Shown here one piece after another: positions 1 to 9,367 of a stretch of 34,650 nucleotides of DNA; position 1 is the stretch's first letter, and the number at the start of each line of letters is the position of its first letter. A program made the translations under genes and the position numbers. The DNA is from Mycolicibacterium vaccae NBRC 14118 = CIP 105934 (GTDB lineage: Bacteria; Actinomycetota; Actinomycetes; Mycobacteriales; Mycobacteriaceae). The stretch lies in contig NZ_BCRS01000052.1 of assembly GCF_001552715.1 (NCBI RefSeq), forward strand, positions 1 to 34,650, written 5' to 3'. Below the pieces are notes generated by a model that had not been told where the DNA came from, ran no database searches, and was given only the letters and a program-made list of their open reading frames with translations.

Positions 1-1785
1 GAGCCGTACCGGCGGGCGCTGCGCGTGGTGCACGCCCGGCTGACCGCGACGGCGCGGCAGATCCTGGACCAGCAGCCGGAGCACGAGCTCGACCTCGGCC
101 TCGATCCGTACGCGGCGCCCGGCGAACTGCTCGACGACCTCGACGCGATCGACGAGTCGCTGCGCGCCAACGGCAGCGCCCTGCTGGCCGACGACAGGCT
201 GGGCAGGCTGCGGGAAGCCGTGCGCGTGTTCGGGTTCCACCTGTCCGGGCTGGACATGCGGCAGAACTCCGACGTGCACGAAGAGGTGGTCGCCGAGCTG
301 TTGGCCTGGGCCGGTGTGCATCCGGACTACGCCTCCCTCGACGAACCTCAGCGCGTCGAGCTGCTGGCCGCCGAATTGGCCATGCGGCGGCCGCTGATCA
401 GACCGGACGCGGAGCTGTCCGAGCTGGCACGCAAAGAGCTCGACATCGTGGCTGCGGCCGGCAGGGCGGTGCACGTGTTCGGCCCGCAGGCGGTGCCGAA
501 CTACATCATCTCCATGTGCCAGTCGGTCTCGGACATGCTCGAGGCGGCGATCCTGCTCAAGGAGGCCGGCCTCCTCGATGCGTCGTCGGAGCATCCGTAC
601 GCCCCGGTCGGGATCGTTCCGCTGTTCGAGACCATCGACGACCTCCAGCGTGGAGCGTCCATCCTCGAAGCGGCCCTGGACCTTCCGCTGTACCGGGCGG
701 TCGTCGCCGCCCGCGGCGACAGCCAGGAGGTGATGCTCGGCTACTCGGACTCCAACAAGGACGGCGGCTACCTCGCGGCGAACTGGGCCCTCTACCGCGC
801 GGAACTGGACCTGGTGGAGACGTCGCGCAAGACCGGGATCCGGTTGCGGCTCTTCCACGGTCGCGGCGGCACCGTCGGCCGCGGCGGCGGGCCCAGCTAC
901 GACGCGATCCTGGCCCAGCCGCCCGGCGCGGTGCAGGGCTCGCTGCGGATCACCGAGCAGGGCGAGGTGATCGCCGCGAAGTACGCCGAACCCCGTATCG
1001 CGCAACGCAATCTGGAGACACTGCTGGCCGCCACCCTGGAGGCCACCCTGCTCGACGTCGAAGGACTCGGGGAGGCCGCTGAGCCGGCTTATCAGGTGCT
1101 CGACGACCTCGCCGCCCGCGCCCAGCGCGCCTACGCCGAATTGGTGCACGAGACACCGGGTTTCGTCGAGTACTTCAAGGCCTCGACACCGGTCAGCGAG
1201 ATCGGTGCGCTCAACATCGGAAGCCGTCCCACTTCGCGCAAGCCGACGACCTCGATCTCCGATCTGCGGGCGATCCCGTGGGTGCTGGCCTGGAGCCAGT
1301 CCCGGGTGATGCTGCCCGGCTGGTACGGCACCGGCACCGCGTTCGAGGACTACGTGGGGGAGGGGCCGGGCAGTGAAGAACGGCTCGCGGTGCTGCAGGA
1401 TCTGTACCGGCGATGGCCGTTCTTCGCGACCGTGCTGTCGAACATGGCGCAGGTGCTGGCCAAGTCCGACCTCGGGCTGGCGGCCCACTATTCCCAGCTC
1501 GTCGAGGACGAGGCCTTGCGGCGCAGGGTTTTCGACAAGATCGCCGACGAACATGCACGCACCATCCGCATGCACCGGCTCATCACCGGTCACGACGACC
1601 TGCTCGCCGACAACCCGGCGCTGGCCCGGTCGGTGTTCAACCGCTTCCCGTACCTGGAACCGCTGAACCATCTGCAGGTGGAGTTGCTGCGGCGCTACCG
1701 CTCCGGGGACGAGGACGAACTGGTGCAGCGCGGAATCCTGCTGACGATGAGTGGATTGGCCACCGCGCTGCGCAACTCAGGCTAG
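1..1785 (+). CDS. ppc: Phosphoenolpyruvate carboxylase, C-terminal part (5' end outside window)
   Basis: PEP carboxylase fixes bicarbonate onto phosphoenolpyruvate to give oxaloacetate, an anaplerotic reaction feeding the TCA cycle in the cytoplasm. The frame is open from base 1, so the gene begins upstream; 594 codons are visible of a protein usually about 900-940 residues. The glycine-rich active-site loop [14 protein letters not shown] lies at 853-894, preceded by the family motif [11 protein letters not shown], whose lysine and arginines bind PEP/bicarbonate in the family. The protein ends in LRNSG, close to the conserved C-terminal asparagine-x-glycine that closes over the active site. 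No frameshift is seen. The identification is certain; only the start is missing. Confidence 0.98.
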   Translation, partial: EPYRRALRVVHARLTATARQILDQQPEHELDLGLDPYAAPGELLDDLDAIDESLRANGSALLADDRLGRLREAVRVFGFHLSGLDMRQNSDVHEEVVAELLAWAGVHPDYASLDEPQRVELLAAELAMRRPLIRPDAELSELARKELDIVAAAGRAVHVFGPQAVPNYIISMCQSVSDMLEAAILLKEAGLLDASSEHPYAPVGIVPLFETIDDLQRGASILEAALDLPLYRAVVAARGDSQEVMLGYSDSNKDGGYLAANWALYRAELDLVETSRKTGIRLRLFHGRGGTVGRGGGPSYDAILAQPPGAVQGSLRITEQGEVIAAKYAEPRIAQRNLETLLAATLEATLLDVEGLGEAAEPAYQVLDDLAARAQRAYAELVHETPGFVEYFKASTPVSEIGALNIGSRPTSRKPTTSISDLRAIPWVLAWSQSRVMLPGWYGTGTAFEDYVGEGPGSEERLAVLQDLYRRWPFFATVLSNMAQVLAKSDLGLAAHYSQLVEDEALRRRVFDKIADEHARTIRMHRLITGHDDLLADNPALARSVFNRFPYLEPLNHLQVELLRRYRSGDEDELVQRGILLTMSGLATALRNSG

Positions 1786-1788
1786 ATT

Positions 1789-1802
1789 GTTGCTGTCGCA
1801 AC
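1789..1802 (+). terminator. Small hairpin just after ppc, possible weak terminator
   Basis: GTTGC and GCAAC form a 5-bp stem with a TGTC loop three bases after the ppc stop codon. There is no T-tract, so it is not a classical terminator. It lies between ppc and a convergent gene, where a transcript end is expected. Weak call based on position and pairing only. Confidence 0.25.
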
Positions 1803-1828
1803 GGTGGCTAGATGCTTCGCCGTCCCGA

Positions 1829-2200
1829 CTAGAGTCCCGTGCTGCGCCGCATCCGGTCGACTGCGCCGCGGATCACCTGTTCGGTGGCGGCCAGCGGGGA
1901 GATCACCGACTCGCCGATGCCGACGATCCGTTCCACGCGGGCCACCACGCCCTCCATCCTGTCGACGACACTGTGCAGTCGCGGCGCGAGCTCGTTGATC
2001 TGGTTGATGGTCTGGTTGAAGCGCTCCAAGGTGGCGTCGAGGACTTCAGTCGAGCTGTTCAGGTCCTCCAACGTCTCGCTCAGGCTCTCCAGGATGGTGT
2101 CGACCTGCTCGACGGTGACGTCGGCGTTCATCGCCGCCTGTGCCAGCTTGCGAATGCGCTCCGGTCCGGTGCGGACCGGTCTGCCCCCTCTGTCTGCCAT
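1829..2200 (-). CDS. Small predicted coiled-coil protein of unknown function
   Basis: A 123-residue protein that I do not recognise as a named family. The N-terminus is basic (residues about 5-20). The rest is amphipathic and helical, with heptad-like stretches through about residues 30-95 (the TILESLSETLEDLN and ATLERFNQTINQINEL segments) and no cysteine, signal peptide or strong membrane segment. It is convergent with ppc and divergent from the tRNA gene. The ATG is preceded six bases away by CATACT, one mismatch from a mycobacterial -10 box, so the mRNA may be leaderless. Codon use matches the neighbours, supporting a real gene. It could be a structural or DNA-associated helical protein, but nothing proves this. 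Confidence 0.75.
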   Translation of the reverse strand: MADRGGRPVRTGPERIRKLAQAAMNADVTVEQVDTILESLSETLEDLNSSTEVLDATLERFNQTINQINELAPRLHSVVDRMEGVVARVERIVGIGESVISPLAATEQVIRGAVDRMRRSTGL

Positions 2201-2206
2201 GCCGCC

Positions 2207-2212
2207 AGTATG
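2207..2212 (-). promoter_or_regulatory. -10 box for the small coiled-coil gene, leaderless layout
   Basis: On the minus strand CATACT ends six bases before the ATG. It differs from the mycobacterial TANNNT pattern only in its first base, and the spacing would put the transcript start on the ATG itself. Confidence 0.35.
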
Positions 2213-2315
2213 GCCGACACCATGGACGGTGATGGGTGCTTGTGGTAATACCGTGCTGTGCGCACTTTCGTACGGTGCCGGAACCGAATATCGGCGCGCT
2301 GACCCAGATTGGCGC

Positions 2316-2389
2316 GCTCCTGTAACTCAGTCGGTAAGAGTGGCGTCCTTATAAGACGCTGGCCGCGGGTTCAAGTCCCGCCAGGAGCA
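2316..2389 (+). tRNA. tRNA-Ile with anticodon UAU (reads AUA)
   Basis: A full cloverleaf can be folded by eye. Acceptor stem GCTCCTG (2316-2322) pairs with CAGGAGC (2382-2388). D stem ACTC/GAGT (2325-2328, 2338-2341) has GG in the loop. Anticodon stem GCGTC/GACGC (2343-2347, 2355-2359) encloses the 7-base loop CTTATAA. T stem GCGGG/CCCGC (2365-2369, 2377-2381) encloses loop TTCAAGT. Discriminator base is A2389 and no CCA is encoded. The anticodon at 2350-2352 is TAT, with A37 following as expected for codons starting with A. Bacteria usually read AUA with a CAU anticodon modified to lysidine by TilS, so a genomic UAU isoleucine tRNA is uncommon. The tRNA call is firm; the isoleucine identity rests on the anticodon. 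Confidence 0.93.
2383..2387 (+). promoter_or_regulatory. Ribosome-binding site inside the tRNA 3' acceptor strand
   Basis: AGGAG lies four bases before the ATG at 2392 and is also part of the 3' strand of the tRNA acceptor stem. No other Shine-Dalgarno match is available for this start. Maturation of the tRNA would separate this site from the coding sequence. Confidence 0.5.
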
Positions 2390-2391
2390 CG

Positions 2392-2796
2392 ATGACATCG
2401 ACCGTCTGTTACCGGCTGCTGCGCATCGCGCTCGTGGTGTTCGGCGCGTTGATGATGCTTCTGTATCCCCTGGCCGTGGTGTGGCCGTCGGGATGGGCCT
2501 GGCACCACGGAGCGCCGTACGAATCCCACTACTTCATGATGATCGTCGGGCTGTACGTCGTGCTGGGGGTGTTCCTGTGCCTGGCAGCGCGGCGTCCCGA
2601 AGACAACGTGAGCCTGATCTGGTTCACGGTGTGGTCGAGTGTGGTGCACGCGGCGATCATGGCCGTGCAGGCGGTGCAGGACAGCGACTCGCGGGGGCAC
2701 CTGTGGGGTGACGTGCCGGCGTTGTTGCTGGCCGGCGTCGTGCTTGCCCTGCTCGTCCGCGGATCAGAGCTTCGAAGCCGCGGCCTCGTCGAGTAG
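2392..2796 (+). CDS. Small DUF6632-like integral membrane protein
   Basis: A 134-residue protein with about four hydrophobic segments: roughly residues 8-32, 46-65, 75-95 and 108-124. The pattern of an ATLGVFL-like segment, an AARRPEDN turn, [13 protein letters not shown] and a final conserved GD (HLWGD) fits my memory of the DUF6632 family, which has no known function. The ATG is three bases after the tRNA end, and AGGAG in the acceptor stem is the only visible ribosome-binding site. The 3' end overlaps the convergent pgl gene by 33 bases. It probably sits in the cytoplasmic membrane. The family name is from recall and no substrate or role can be inferred. Confidence 0.8.
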   Translation: MTSTVCYRLLRIALVVFGALMMLLYPLAVVWPSGWAWHHGAPYESHYFMMIVGLYVVLGVFLCLAARRPEDNVSLIWFTVWSSVVHAAIMAVQAVQDSDSRGHLWGDVPALLLAGVVLALLVRGSELRSRGLVE

Positions 2797-3498
2797 CCAC
2801 ACCGTGGCGTCGCGCCCGACGGCGCCTGCGGCCGGGATGTCGACCGGCTTCGCTCCGCCGACCGCGGCTGCGACCGCGTCGGCCTTGCCCGCTCCGGACA
2901 CCACCAGCCACACCTCGCGTGAGCGCGTGATCGCGGGCAGCGTCAACGTGATTCGCCGCGGCGGCGGCTTGGGGGAGTCGCTGACCCCGACCACCATGCG
3001 TTCGGTCTCCTTGACGGCCGCGGTGTCGGGGAACAGCGAGTTGACGTGGCCCTCGGGGCCCATGCCCAGCAGGTGCACGTCGAACGCGGGGGTGGGCTCG
3101 GCGCCGCCGGCCTCGATCAGCACCTGCGAGTAGGCCTCGGCGGCCGCGTCCAGCGCGTCACCGAACTCGCCGTCGCTCGCGGCCATCGGGTGCACATTGC
3201 CCTCCGGAATGCCCACGCGGTCGAGCAGCGCCTCGCGGGCCTGCTTCTCGTTGCGCTCGTCGTCGTCGTGCGGCACGAATCTCTCGTCGCCCCAGTAGAT
3301 GTGGACTTTCGTCCAGTCGATCTGATCGCTGTGCTCACCGACCCGCTTGAGCAGGCCGATCCCGGTGCCGCCGCCGGTCAGCACGACGTGCGCCACGCCG
3401 CGCGCGGTGATCGCCGCCGTGATCGCGTCCACCAGCCGGTCACCGGCGGCGGTCACCAGAGCGTCGGTGTCGGAATAGGTCTCGATCGTCGGGGTCAT
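2764..3498 (-). CDS. pgl: 6-phosphogluconolactonase
   Basis: Hydrolyses 6-phosphoglucono-delta-lactone to 6-phosphogluconate, the second step of the oxidative pentose phosphate pathway. The 244-residue length matches the bacterial Pgl/DevB family. Family motifs are present: the N-terminal [16 protein letters not shown] phosphate-binding turn, [11 protein letters not shown], and [14 protein letters not shown] with the conserved histidine of the lactonase active site. The ATG at 3498 overlaps the opcA stop as ATGA, so the two are translationally coupled. An in-frame open stretch continues further upstream inside opcA and is rejected as an N-terminal extension. It is the last gene of the tkt-tal-zwf-opcA-pgl operon. 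Confidence 0.96.
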   Translation of the reverse strand: MTPTIETYSDTDALVTAAGDRLVDAITAAITARGVAHVVLTGGGTGIGLLKRVGEHSDQIDWTKVHIYWGDERFVPHDDDERNEKQAREALLDRVGIPEGNVHPMAASDGEFGDALDAAAEAYSQVLIEAGGAEPTPAFDVHLLGMGPEGHVNSLFPDTAAVKETERMVVGVSDSPKPPPRRITLTLPAITRSREVWLVVSGAGKADAVAAAVGGAKPVDIPAAGAVGRDATVWLLDEAAASKL

Positions 3499-4406
3499 CG
3501 GTAGTTCACCTTGTCCAGTCCGGTCAGTGCTTCGCGGTAGATCTCGTCGGCGTCGAGCCGGCGGAGTTCCTCGGCCAGGCACTCCGGCACCTCCCGGCGG
3601 GGCAGCGGCAGCAGCGCCACCGGGCGCGAGGTACGGCTCAACGTGGCCGTCACGCCCTCTTGCGGGCGGCTGAGCGTGACGGTCTCGCTGGCGCGGTGCA
3701 GTTCGACCTTCAGCGTGCCGACCGCCCGGGTGACGGTGCCGTCGATCCGGCTGGCCAGCCAGCCGGCCAGGATGTCGAGCGCGGGCTCGGACTTCAATCC
3801 GGACACCACCGCGGAATCGATGGGTTCGTGCGGGGACTCGTCGATCGCCGACGCCAGCAGCGCCCGCCAGTAGGTGATCCGGCTCCACGCGATGTCGGTG
3901 TCACCGACGGCGTAGCCGGGCAGTCGGCTCTTGATCGCGGCCAGCGGGTCGGGACAGTTGGTGGCGTCGGTGATGCGGCGGATCGCCAACCTGCCCAACG
4001 GATCCTGCGACGGCACCGCCGGTGCCGCCGCCGGCCACCAGGCCACCACCGGGGTGTCGGGCAGCAGGAACGGCAGCACCACGCTGTCGGCGTGGTCGGC
4101 GAGTTCACCGTAGAGTCGCAGCACCACGACCTCGCCGGCGCCGGCGTCGCGGCCGACCCGTAATTCGGCGTCGAGGCGGGCCTCGGCGCCGTCCCGGTCG
4201 GCGGGCAGCGCCACGATGACGCGGCAGGGGTGCTCGCGGCTGGCGAAGTTCGCCGCCGCGATGGCCTCTTCCAGCATGGCCTCGCTGTCGGCGGCGATCA
4301 CCAGGGTGAGCACCCGCCCGAGCGTGAGCGCCCCGCCTTCCTCGCGCAGCCCGGTGATCTTCTTGTTGATCTCGTTGGTGGTGGTGTCCGTCAACTCCAC
4401 GATCAC
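3495..4406 (-). CDS. opcA: Glucose-6-phosphate dehydrogenase assembly/activator protein OpcA
   Basis: OpcA is a non-catalytic partner of glucose-6-phosphate dehydrogenase, first described in cyanobacteria and conserved next to zwf in actinobacteria. The 303-residue protein carries the conserved blocks [30 protein letters not shown] and [15 protein letters not shown] chose the GTG at 4406 rather than an ATG 15 bases upstream: it overlaps the zwf stop as TAGTG, gives the N-terminus [16 protein letters not shown], and matches the length I recall for the M. tuberculosis protein (303). Coupling to zwf on one side and pgl on the other suggests fixed stoichiometry with its enzyme partner. Confidence 0.95.
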   Translation of the reverse strand: MIVELTDTTTNEINKKITGLREEGGALTLGRVLTLVIAADSEAMLEEAIAAANFASREHPCRVIVALPADRDGAEARLDAELRVGRDAGAGEVVVLRLYGELADHADSVVLPFLLPDTPVVAWWPAAAPAVPSQDPLGRLAIRRITDATNCPDPLAAIKSRLPGYAVGDTDIAWSRITYWRALLASAIDESPHEPIDSAVVSGLKSEPALDILAGWLASRIDGTVTRAVGTLKVELHRASETVTLSRPQEGVTATLSRTSRPVALLPLPRREVPECLAEELRRLDADEIYREALTGLDKVNYR

Positions 4407-5932
4407 TACGGTCGCCTCCATTCCCGGCCGAGATGGTGCACCATCTCGTTGGCTGACGCCGGGCCCCAGGTGCCGGACTTGTACGGTTCCGGCTGGCCGT
4501 GCGCGGCCCAGTTCTCCAGCACCGGATCCAGGATCTCCCAGGACAATTCGACCTCGGCGTTGACCGGGAACAGCGAGGGTTCCCCGAGCAGAACGTCCAG
4601 GATCAGCCGCTCGTAGGCCTCCGGGGAATCCTCGGCGAACGCGGAGCCGTAGGAGAAGTCCATGTTGACGTCGCGCACCTCCATCGCGCTGCCGGGCACC
4701 TTGGACCCGAACCGCATGGTGATGCCCTCGTCCGGCTGGATCCGCAACACCAGCGCGTTCTTGCCCAGCTCCTCGGTCATGGTGCTGTCGAACGGCAGAT
4801 GGGGTGCGCGCCGGAACACCAGGGCGACCTCGGTCACCCTGCGCGCCAACCGTTTACCGGTGCGCAGGAAGAACGGGACGCCGGCCCAGCGCCGGGTGTC
4901 CACCTCCAGGGTGATCGCCGCGAAGGTCTCCGTGACGGAATCGTGGGCGAAACCCTCTTCCTCCAGCAGCCCGGGAACCTTCTCGCTGCCCTGCCAGCCG
5001 GCCGCATACTGCCCGCGGGCTGTCGTCTGGTCCAGCGGTTGCAGCGGCCTGGTCGCCGAGAGCACCTTGAGCTTCTCGACCTGCAGTTCGTGCGGGCTGA
5101 AGTTGACCGGCTCCTCCATCGCGGTGAGCGCGAGCAGCTGGATCAGATGGTTCTGAATGACGTCGCGGGCGGCGCCGATCCCGTCGTAATAGCCTGCGCG
5201 GCCGCCCAATCCGAGATCCTCGGCCATCGTGATCTGGACGTGGTCGACGTAGTGCGAGTTCCACACCGGTTCGAAGAGCTCGTTGGCGAACCGCAGGGCC
5301 AGGATGTTCTGGACGGTCTCCTTGCCGAGGTAGTGGTCGATCCGGAACACCGACTCCTCGGGGAAGACGCTGTTGACGACGGCGTTGAGCTCGCGGGCGC
5401 TGGCCAGGTCGTGCCCGAACGGCTTCTCGATGACGACCCGGCTCCAGCCGTCCGTCTGGCGGGCCAGCCCGGACTTCTGCAGCTGCTCGCACACCACCGG
5501 GAACGCGTTGGGCGGGATCGACAGGTAGAACGCGTGGTTGCCGCCGGTGCCGCGTTCGGCGTCCAGCTTGTCCAGCGTCTCACTGAGCCGGTCGTAGGAC
5601 GCGGCGTCGTCGAAGGTGCCCTGGACGAAGCGGAATCCCTCGGCGAGCCGGTCCCAGACCTCCTGGCGGAACGGGGTCCGCGCATGCTGCTTGACCGCGT
5701 CGTAGACGACCTTGCTGAAATCCTCGTCGGCCCACTCCCGCCGGGCGAAACCGACCAGGGCGAACGAGGGTGGGAGCAGGCCGCGGTTGGCCAGGTCGTA
5801 GATCGCGGGCATCAACTTCTTGCGTGCCAGGTCTCCGGTCACCCCGAAGATCACGACGCTGCACGGTCCGGCGATGCGGGGCATGCGCTTGTCGCGCTTG
5901 TCCCGCAACGGGTTACGCCACGACTCTGCCAT
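4406..5932 (-). CDS. zwf: Glucose-6-phosphate 1-dehydrogenase
   Basis: Oxidises glucose 6-phosphate to 6-phosphogluconolactone with reduction of NADP+ (or F420-independent NAD(P)), the entry step of the oxidative pentose phosphate pathway. The 508 residues fit the family. The N-terminal Rossmann motif is GVTGDLARKKLMPA (about residues 30-43), and the catalytic signature RIDHYLGKE has its histidine at residue 200 and lysine at 204. EKPFGHDLASA is the usual substrate-proximal block. The gene follows tal after 9 bases and its stop overlaps the opcA start. In M. tuberculosis the orthologue is called zwf2. The ATG used has only a weak ribosome-binding site, so a start a few codons away is possible. 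Confidence 0.97.
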   Translation of the reverse strand: MAESWRNPLRDKRDKRMPRIAGPCSVVIFGVTGDLARKKLMPAIYDLANRGLLPPSFALVGFARREWADEDFSKVVYDAVKQHARTPFRQEVWDRLAEGFRFVQGTFDDAASYDRLSETLDKLDAERGTGGNHAFYLSIPPNAFPVVCEQLQKSGLARQTDGWSRVVIEKPFGHDLASARELNAVVNSVFPEESVFRIDHYLGKETVQNILALRFANELFEPVWNSHYVDHVQITMAEDLGLGGRAGYYDGIGAARDVIQNHLIQLLALTAMEEPVNFSPHELQVEKLKVLSATRPLQPLDQTTARGQYAAGWQGSEKVPGLLEEEGFAHDSVTETFAAITLEVDTRRWAGVPFFLRTGKRLARRVTEVALVFRRAPHLPFDSTMTEELGKNALVLRIQPDEGITMRFGSKVPGSAMEVRDVNMDFSYGSAFAEDSPEAYERLILDVLLGEPSLFPVNAEVELSWEILDPVLENWAAHGQPEPYKSGTWGPASANEMVHHLGREWRRP

Positions 5933-5941
5933 CTGGCGGGG

Positions 5942-7060
5942 TCAGCTCTTGGCGCCGTCGAGCTGACCTTGCGTGGCTTCGAGAAGTTCCTGCCACGACT
6001 TCTCGAACTTCTCGACGCCCTCTTCTTCGAGGACCAGGAACACGTCGGTCACGTCGATGCCGACCGCAGAGAGCTGGTCGAACACCTCCTGGGACTCCGC
6101 GGCCCGGCCGGTGACGGTGTCACCGGTGATCACACCGTGGTCGGCGACCGCGTCGATCGTCTTCTCCGGCATGGTGTTCACCGTGTTCGGGGCGACGAGT
6201 TCGGTGACGTACAGGGTGTCCGAGTAGTCCGGGTTCTTCACCCCGGTCGAGGCCCACAGCGGGCGCTGCACGCGGGCGCCTGCGGCCTTGAGCGGCGCGA
6301 AACGCTCGCCGCCGAGGAACACCTCCTCGTAGGCGGCGTAGGCCAGTCGCGCGTTGGCGACACCGGCCTTGCCCCGCAGCGCGAGCGCCTCGTCGGTGCC
6401 GATCTTCTCCAGCCGGCTGTCGATCTCGGTGTCCACCCGGGACACGAAGAACGAGGCGACCGAATGGATCCTGCTCAGGTCGTGTCCGGCCTCCTTGGCC
6501 TTCTCCAGCCCGGCGAGATAGGCGTCCATCACCAGGCGGTGCCGCTCGACGGAGAAGATCAGCGTCACGTTCACCGAGATGCCCTCGGCGATCACCGCGG
6601 TGATGGCGGGCAGGCCTGCCTCGGTCGCGGGGATCTTGATCAGCAGGTTCGGCCGGTCGACGATCTTCCACAGCTCGATCGCCTGCAGGATGGTCTTGTC
6701 GGTGTCGTGCGCCAGGCGCGGATCGACCTCGATCGAGACCCGGCCGTCCACGCCGTCGGAGAGCTCGTACTGCTTGGCCAGCACATCGCACGCGTTGCGC
6801 ACGTCGTCGGTGGTCACCGTGCGGATCGTGGCTTCCACATCGGCGCCGCGCTCGGCGAGTTCCTTGACCTGCGCGTCGTAGGCGTGGCCCTTCGACAGCG
6901 CCGCCTGGAAGATCGACGGGTTGGTGGTCACGCCGACCACCGACTTGGTGTCGATGAGTTCCTGGAGGTTTCCGGTCTGCAGCCGGTCCCTGGACAGGTC
7001 GTCGAGCCAGACGGACACACCTGCGGCGGCCAGTGCCGCCAGGTTCGGGTTCTGCGTCAT
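5942..7060 (-). CDS. tal: Transaldolase
   Basis: Transfers a dihydroxyacetone unit between sedoheptulose 7-phosphate and glyceraldehyde 3-phosphate in the non-oxidative pentose phosphate pathway. The protein has 372 residues, the length of the actinobacterial/cyanobacterial long-form transaldolase. The N-terminal [12 protein letters not shown] motif (about 43-54) and the Schiff-base motif LIKIPAT, with catalytic lysine at residue 142, are both intact. The ATG is preceded by the purine-rich AAAGAAG. It lies 18 bases after tkt and 9 before zwf in one operon, so oxidative and non-oxidative branches are expressed together. Confidence 0.97.
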   Translation of the reverse strand: MTQNPNLAALAAAGVSVWLDDLSRDRLQTGNLQELIDTKSVVGVTTNPSIFQAALSKGHAYDAQVKELAERGADVEATIRTVTTDDVRNACDVLAKQYELSDGVDGRVSIEVDPRLAHDTDKTILQAIELWKIVDRPNLLIKIPATEAGLPAITAVIAEGISVNVTLIFSVERHRLVMDAYLAGLEKAKEAGHDLSRIHSVASFFVSRVDTEIDSRLEKIGTDEALALRGKAGVANARLAYAAYEEVFLGGERFAPLKAAGARVQRPLWASTGVKNPDYSDTLYVTELVAPNTVNTMPEKTIDAVADHGVITGDTVTGRAAESQEVFDQLSAVGIDVTDVFLVLEEEGVEKFEKSWQELLEATQGQLDGAKS

Positions 7061-7078
7061 GTCATCTTCTTTCGCTGG

Positions 7079-9172
7079 TCAGTTGGCGATGGTGCGTTCG
7101 GCGGCGGCCACCACGGCTTCGGGGGTGAAACCGAACTCGCGGAACAACGTCTTGTCGTCGGCGGACTCGCCGTAGTGCTCGATGGAGATGATCTCGCCGG
7201 TGTCGCCGACGAGCTTGTACCAGCTCTGCGCCACCGCGGCCTCGATCGCGACCCGGGCCGACACGTTCGGGGGCAGGACGCTGTCGCGGTACTCCTTGGG
7301 CTGGGACTCGAACCATTCGACACACGGCATGGACACCACGTGCGCGGTGATGTCCTTGTCCGCCAACAGCTTCTTGGCCTCGACGGCGACCTGCAGTTCC
7401 GAACCGGTCGCGATCAGGATCACGTCGGCGTCCTCGGCGGGCGTGCCGCCGCCGAGCACGTAGCCGCCGCGGGCCACGCCCTCGGCGCTGGTGCCCTCCA
7501 GCACCGGGACGCCCTGCCGGGTCAGGATGAACCCGACCGGGCCGCTGCCGTTGCCGCGGGCCACGATGCTGCGCCACGCGTAGGCGGTCTCGTTCGGGTC
7601 GCCGGGGCGCACCACCGACAGGTTCGGGATCGCGCGCAGCGCGGCCAGATGTTCGATGGGCTGGTGGGTGGGGCCGTCCTCACCCAGGCCGACCGAGTCG
7701 TGGGTCCAGATGTAGATGGTGTCGATGTCCATCAGCGACGCCAACCGCACCGCCGGGCGCATGTAGTCGGAGAACTGCAGGAACGTGCCGCCGAACGCGC
7801 GGGTCGGCCCGTGCAGCACGATGCCGGACAGGATCGAACCCATCGCGTGCTCGCGCACGCCGAAGTGCAGCACCCGGCCGTACCAGTCCGCAGTGAAATC
7901 GTTGGTCGAGATCGACGGCGGCCCAAAGGATTTGACGCCCTTGATGGTGGTGTTGTTGCTGCCGGCCAGATCCGCCGACCCGCCCCAGAGCTCGGGCAGC
8001 TTCGGCGCCACGTCGTTGAGCACCTGCCCGAACGCCGCGCGGGTGGCCACCGGCTTGGAGCCGGGCTCCCAGTACGTCAGGTCGGCGTCCCAGCCCTCCG
8101 GAAGCTCCTGGGCCTGCAGTCGGTCCAGCAGCGCCTTGCGCTCGGGCTCGCGCTCGGCCCACGCGTCGAAGTCGGTCTGCCACTTCTGGTGAGCTTCGCG
8201 GCCCCGGTCGACGAGCTTGCGGGTGTGGGCGATCACGTCGTCGGTGACCTCGAAGTTCTTCTCCGGGTCGAAGCCGAGGATCTTCTTGACCTCGGCCACC
8301 TCGTCGGCGCCGAGCGCCGAACCGTGCACGCCGCCGGTGTTCATCTTGTTCGGCGCCGGATAGCCGATGATCGTCCGGACCGAGATGAACGAGGGCTTGT
8401 CGGTGACCTTCTTCGCCTCGGCGATGGCTTGTTCGATGCCGACCACGTTCTCGCCGCCCTCGACCTCCTGGACGTGCCAGCCGTAGGCGCGGTAGCGGGC
8501 CGCGACGTCCTCGGACAGTGCGATGTCGGTGTCGTGCTCGATGGAGATGTGGTTCTTGTCGTAGAAGACGATCAGGTTGCCCAGCTGCTGGGTGCCGGCC
8601 AGCGAGGACGCCTCGCTGGTCACGCCCTCCTCGATGTCGCCGTCGGAGGCGATCACGTAGATGTAGTGGTCGAACGGGCTCTCGCCGGCGGGGGCGTCCG
8701 GGTCGAACAGGCCGCGCTCGTAGCGGGCGGCCATCGCCATCCCGACCGCCGAGGCCAGTCCCTGACCGAGCGGGCCGGTGGTGATCTCCACGCCGGGGGT
8801 GTGCCGGAACTCGGGGTGGCCCGGCGTCTTGGACTTGAACGTCCGCAGCGCCTCGATGTCGGAGAGCTCCAGGCCGAAGCCGCCCAGATAGAGCTGGATG
8901 TACAGGGTCAGGCTGGAGTGGCCGCAGGACAGGATGAAACGGTCCCGGCCGATCCAGTGCACATCGCTCGGGTCGTGGCGCATCTGGCGCTGGAACAGCG
9001 TGTAGGCCAGCGGGGCCAGGCTCATCGCGGTGCCGGGATGGCCGTTGCCGACCTTCTGCACGGCGTCGGCGGCCAGCACCCGGACGGTGTCGACCGCCCG
9101 CGAATCCAGATCCGTCCAGTCGTCCGGGTGGTTGGGCCGGGTGAGAGAGGTGATCTCTTCGATCGTGGTCAC
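7079..9172 (-). CDS. tkt: Transketolase
   Basis: Thiamine-diphosphate enzyme that moves two-carbon units between sugar phosphates in the pentose phosphate pathway. The 697 residues include the N-terminal substrate histidine region [16 protein letters not shown], the thiamine-binding [14 protein letters not shown] motif, the pyrimidine-domain block with [11 protein letters not shown], and the C-terminal regulatory fold. The open frame extends far upstream, but GTG at 9170-9172 is chosen: AAGGAG lies nine bases before it and the N-terminus [19 protein letters not shown] matches mycobacterial transketolases as I recall them (about 700 residues). It is the first gene of the tkt-tal-zwf-opcA-pgl operon and is divergent from ctaB. 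Confidence 0.97.
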   Translation of the reverse strand: MTTIEEITSLTRPNHPDDWTDLDSRAVDTVRVLAADAVQKVGNGHPGTAMSLAPLAYTLFQRQMRHDPSDVHWIGRDRFILSCGHSSLTLYIQLYLGGFGLELSDIEALRTFKSKTPGHPEFRHTPGVEITTGPLGQGLASAVGMAMAARYERGLFDPDAPAGESPFDHYIYVIASDGDIEEGVTSEASSLAGTQQLGNLIVFYDKNHISIEHDTDIALSEDVAARYRAYGWHVQEVEGGENVVGIEQAIAEAKKVTDKPSFISVRTIIGYPAPNKMNTGGVHGSALGADEVAEVKKILGFDPEKNFEVTDDVIAHTRKLVDRGREAHQKWQTDFDAWAEREPERKALLDRLQAQELPEGWDADLTYWEPGSKPVATRAAFGQVLNDVAPKLPELWGGSADLAGSNNTTIKGVKSFGPPSISTNDFTADWYGRVLHFGVREHAMGSILSGIVLHGPTRAFGGTFLQFSDYMRPAVRLASLMDIDTIYIWTHDSVGLGEDGPTHQPIEHLAALRAIPNLSVVRPGDPNETAYAWRSIVARGNGSGPVGFILTRQGVPVLEGTSAEGVARGGYVLGGGTPAEDADVILIATGSELQVAVEAKKLLADKDITAHVVSMPCVEWFESQPKEYRDSVLPPNVSARVAIEAAVAQSWYKLVGDTGEIISIEHYGESADDKTLFREFGFTPEAVVAAAERTIAN

Positions 9173-9181
9173 GACGCGTTG

Positions 9182-9187
9182 CTCCTT
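9182..9187 (-). promoter_or_regulatory. Ribosome-binding site that fixes the tkt start
   Basis: AAGGAG on the minus strand, nine bases before the GTG of tkt. It is decisive because the reading frame stays open for another 386 codons upstream. Confidence 0.8.
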
Positions 9188-9218
9188 GGTTCGGCGGGGG
9201 TGTTGATCCGCTTCAACC

Positions 9219-9224
9219 ACCCTA
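9219..9224 (-). promoter_or_regulatory. Candidate -10 box of the tkt operon
   Basis: TAGGGT on the minus strand fits the mycobacterial TANNNT pattern and would give a leader of about 40 bases containing the tkt ribosome-binding site. No convincing -35 is visible. The 195-base tkt/ctaB gap must hold divergent promoters; on the plus strand TACCAT at 9307-9312 is a possible -10 for ctaB. Both are pattern matches only. Confidence 0.35.
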
Positions 9225-9367
9225 GTGTGGAACGCCGCGACCGCCGAGTTCATCCCCACATCCCCGGGAAACGACCCTGCAATTTCGGCGACCGGCGGAC
9301 GCGGTCTACCATCCTCTGTAGTAGATGCCCCCTGGGGTTGCCGATAGTCGTTTGAGGAGTTGGTTGC

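Noticed and set aside
2316..2389. The tRNA as a phage or island attachment site
   Set aside because: No integrase, no repeated tRNA 3' end and no foreign-looking genes are nearby; the flanks are core genes.
4499..9355. A 1618-codon open frame on the plus strand, antisense to zwf, tal and tkt
   Set aside because: The three minus-strand genes are certain. GC-rich third positions remove stop codons from the opposite frame, and the predicted protein is low-complexity (Arg/Val/Gly/His/Asp-rich) with no domain.
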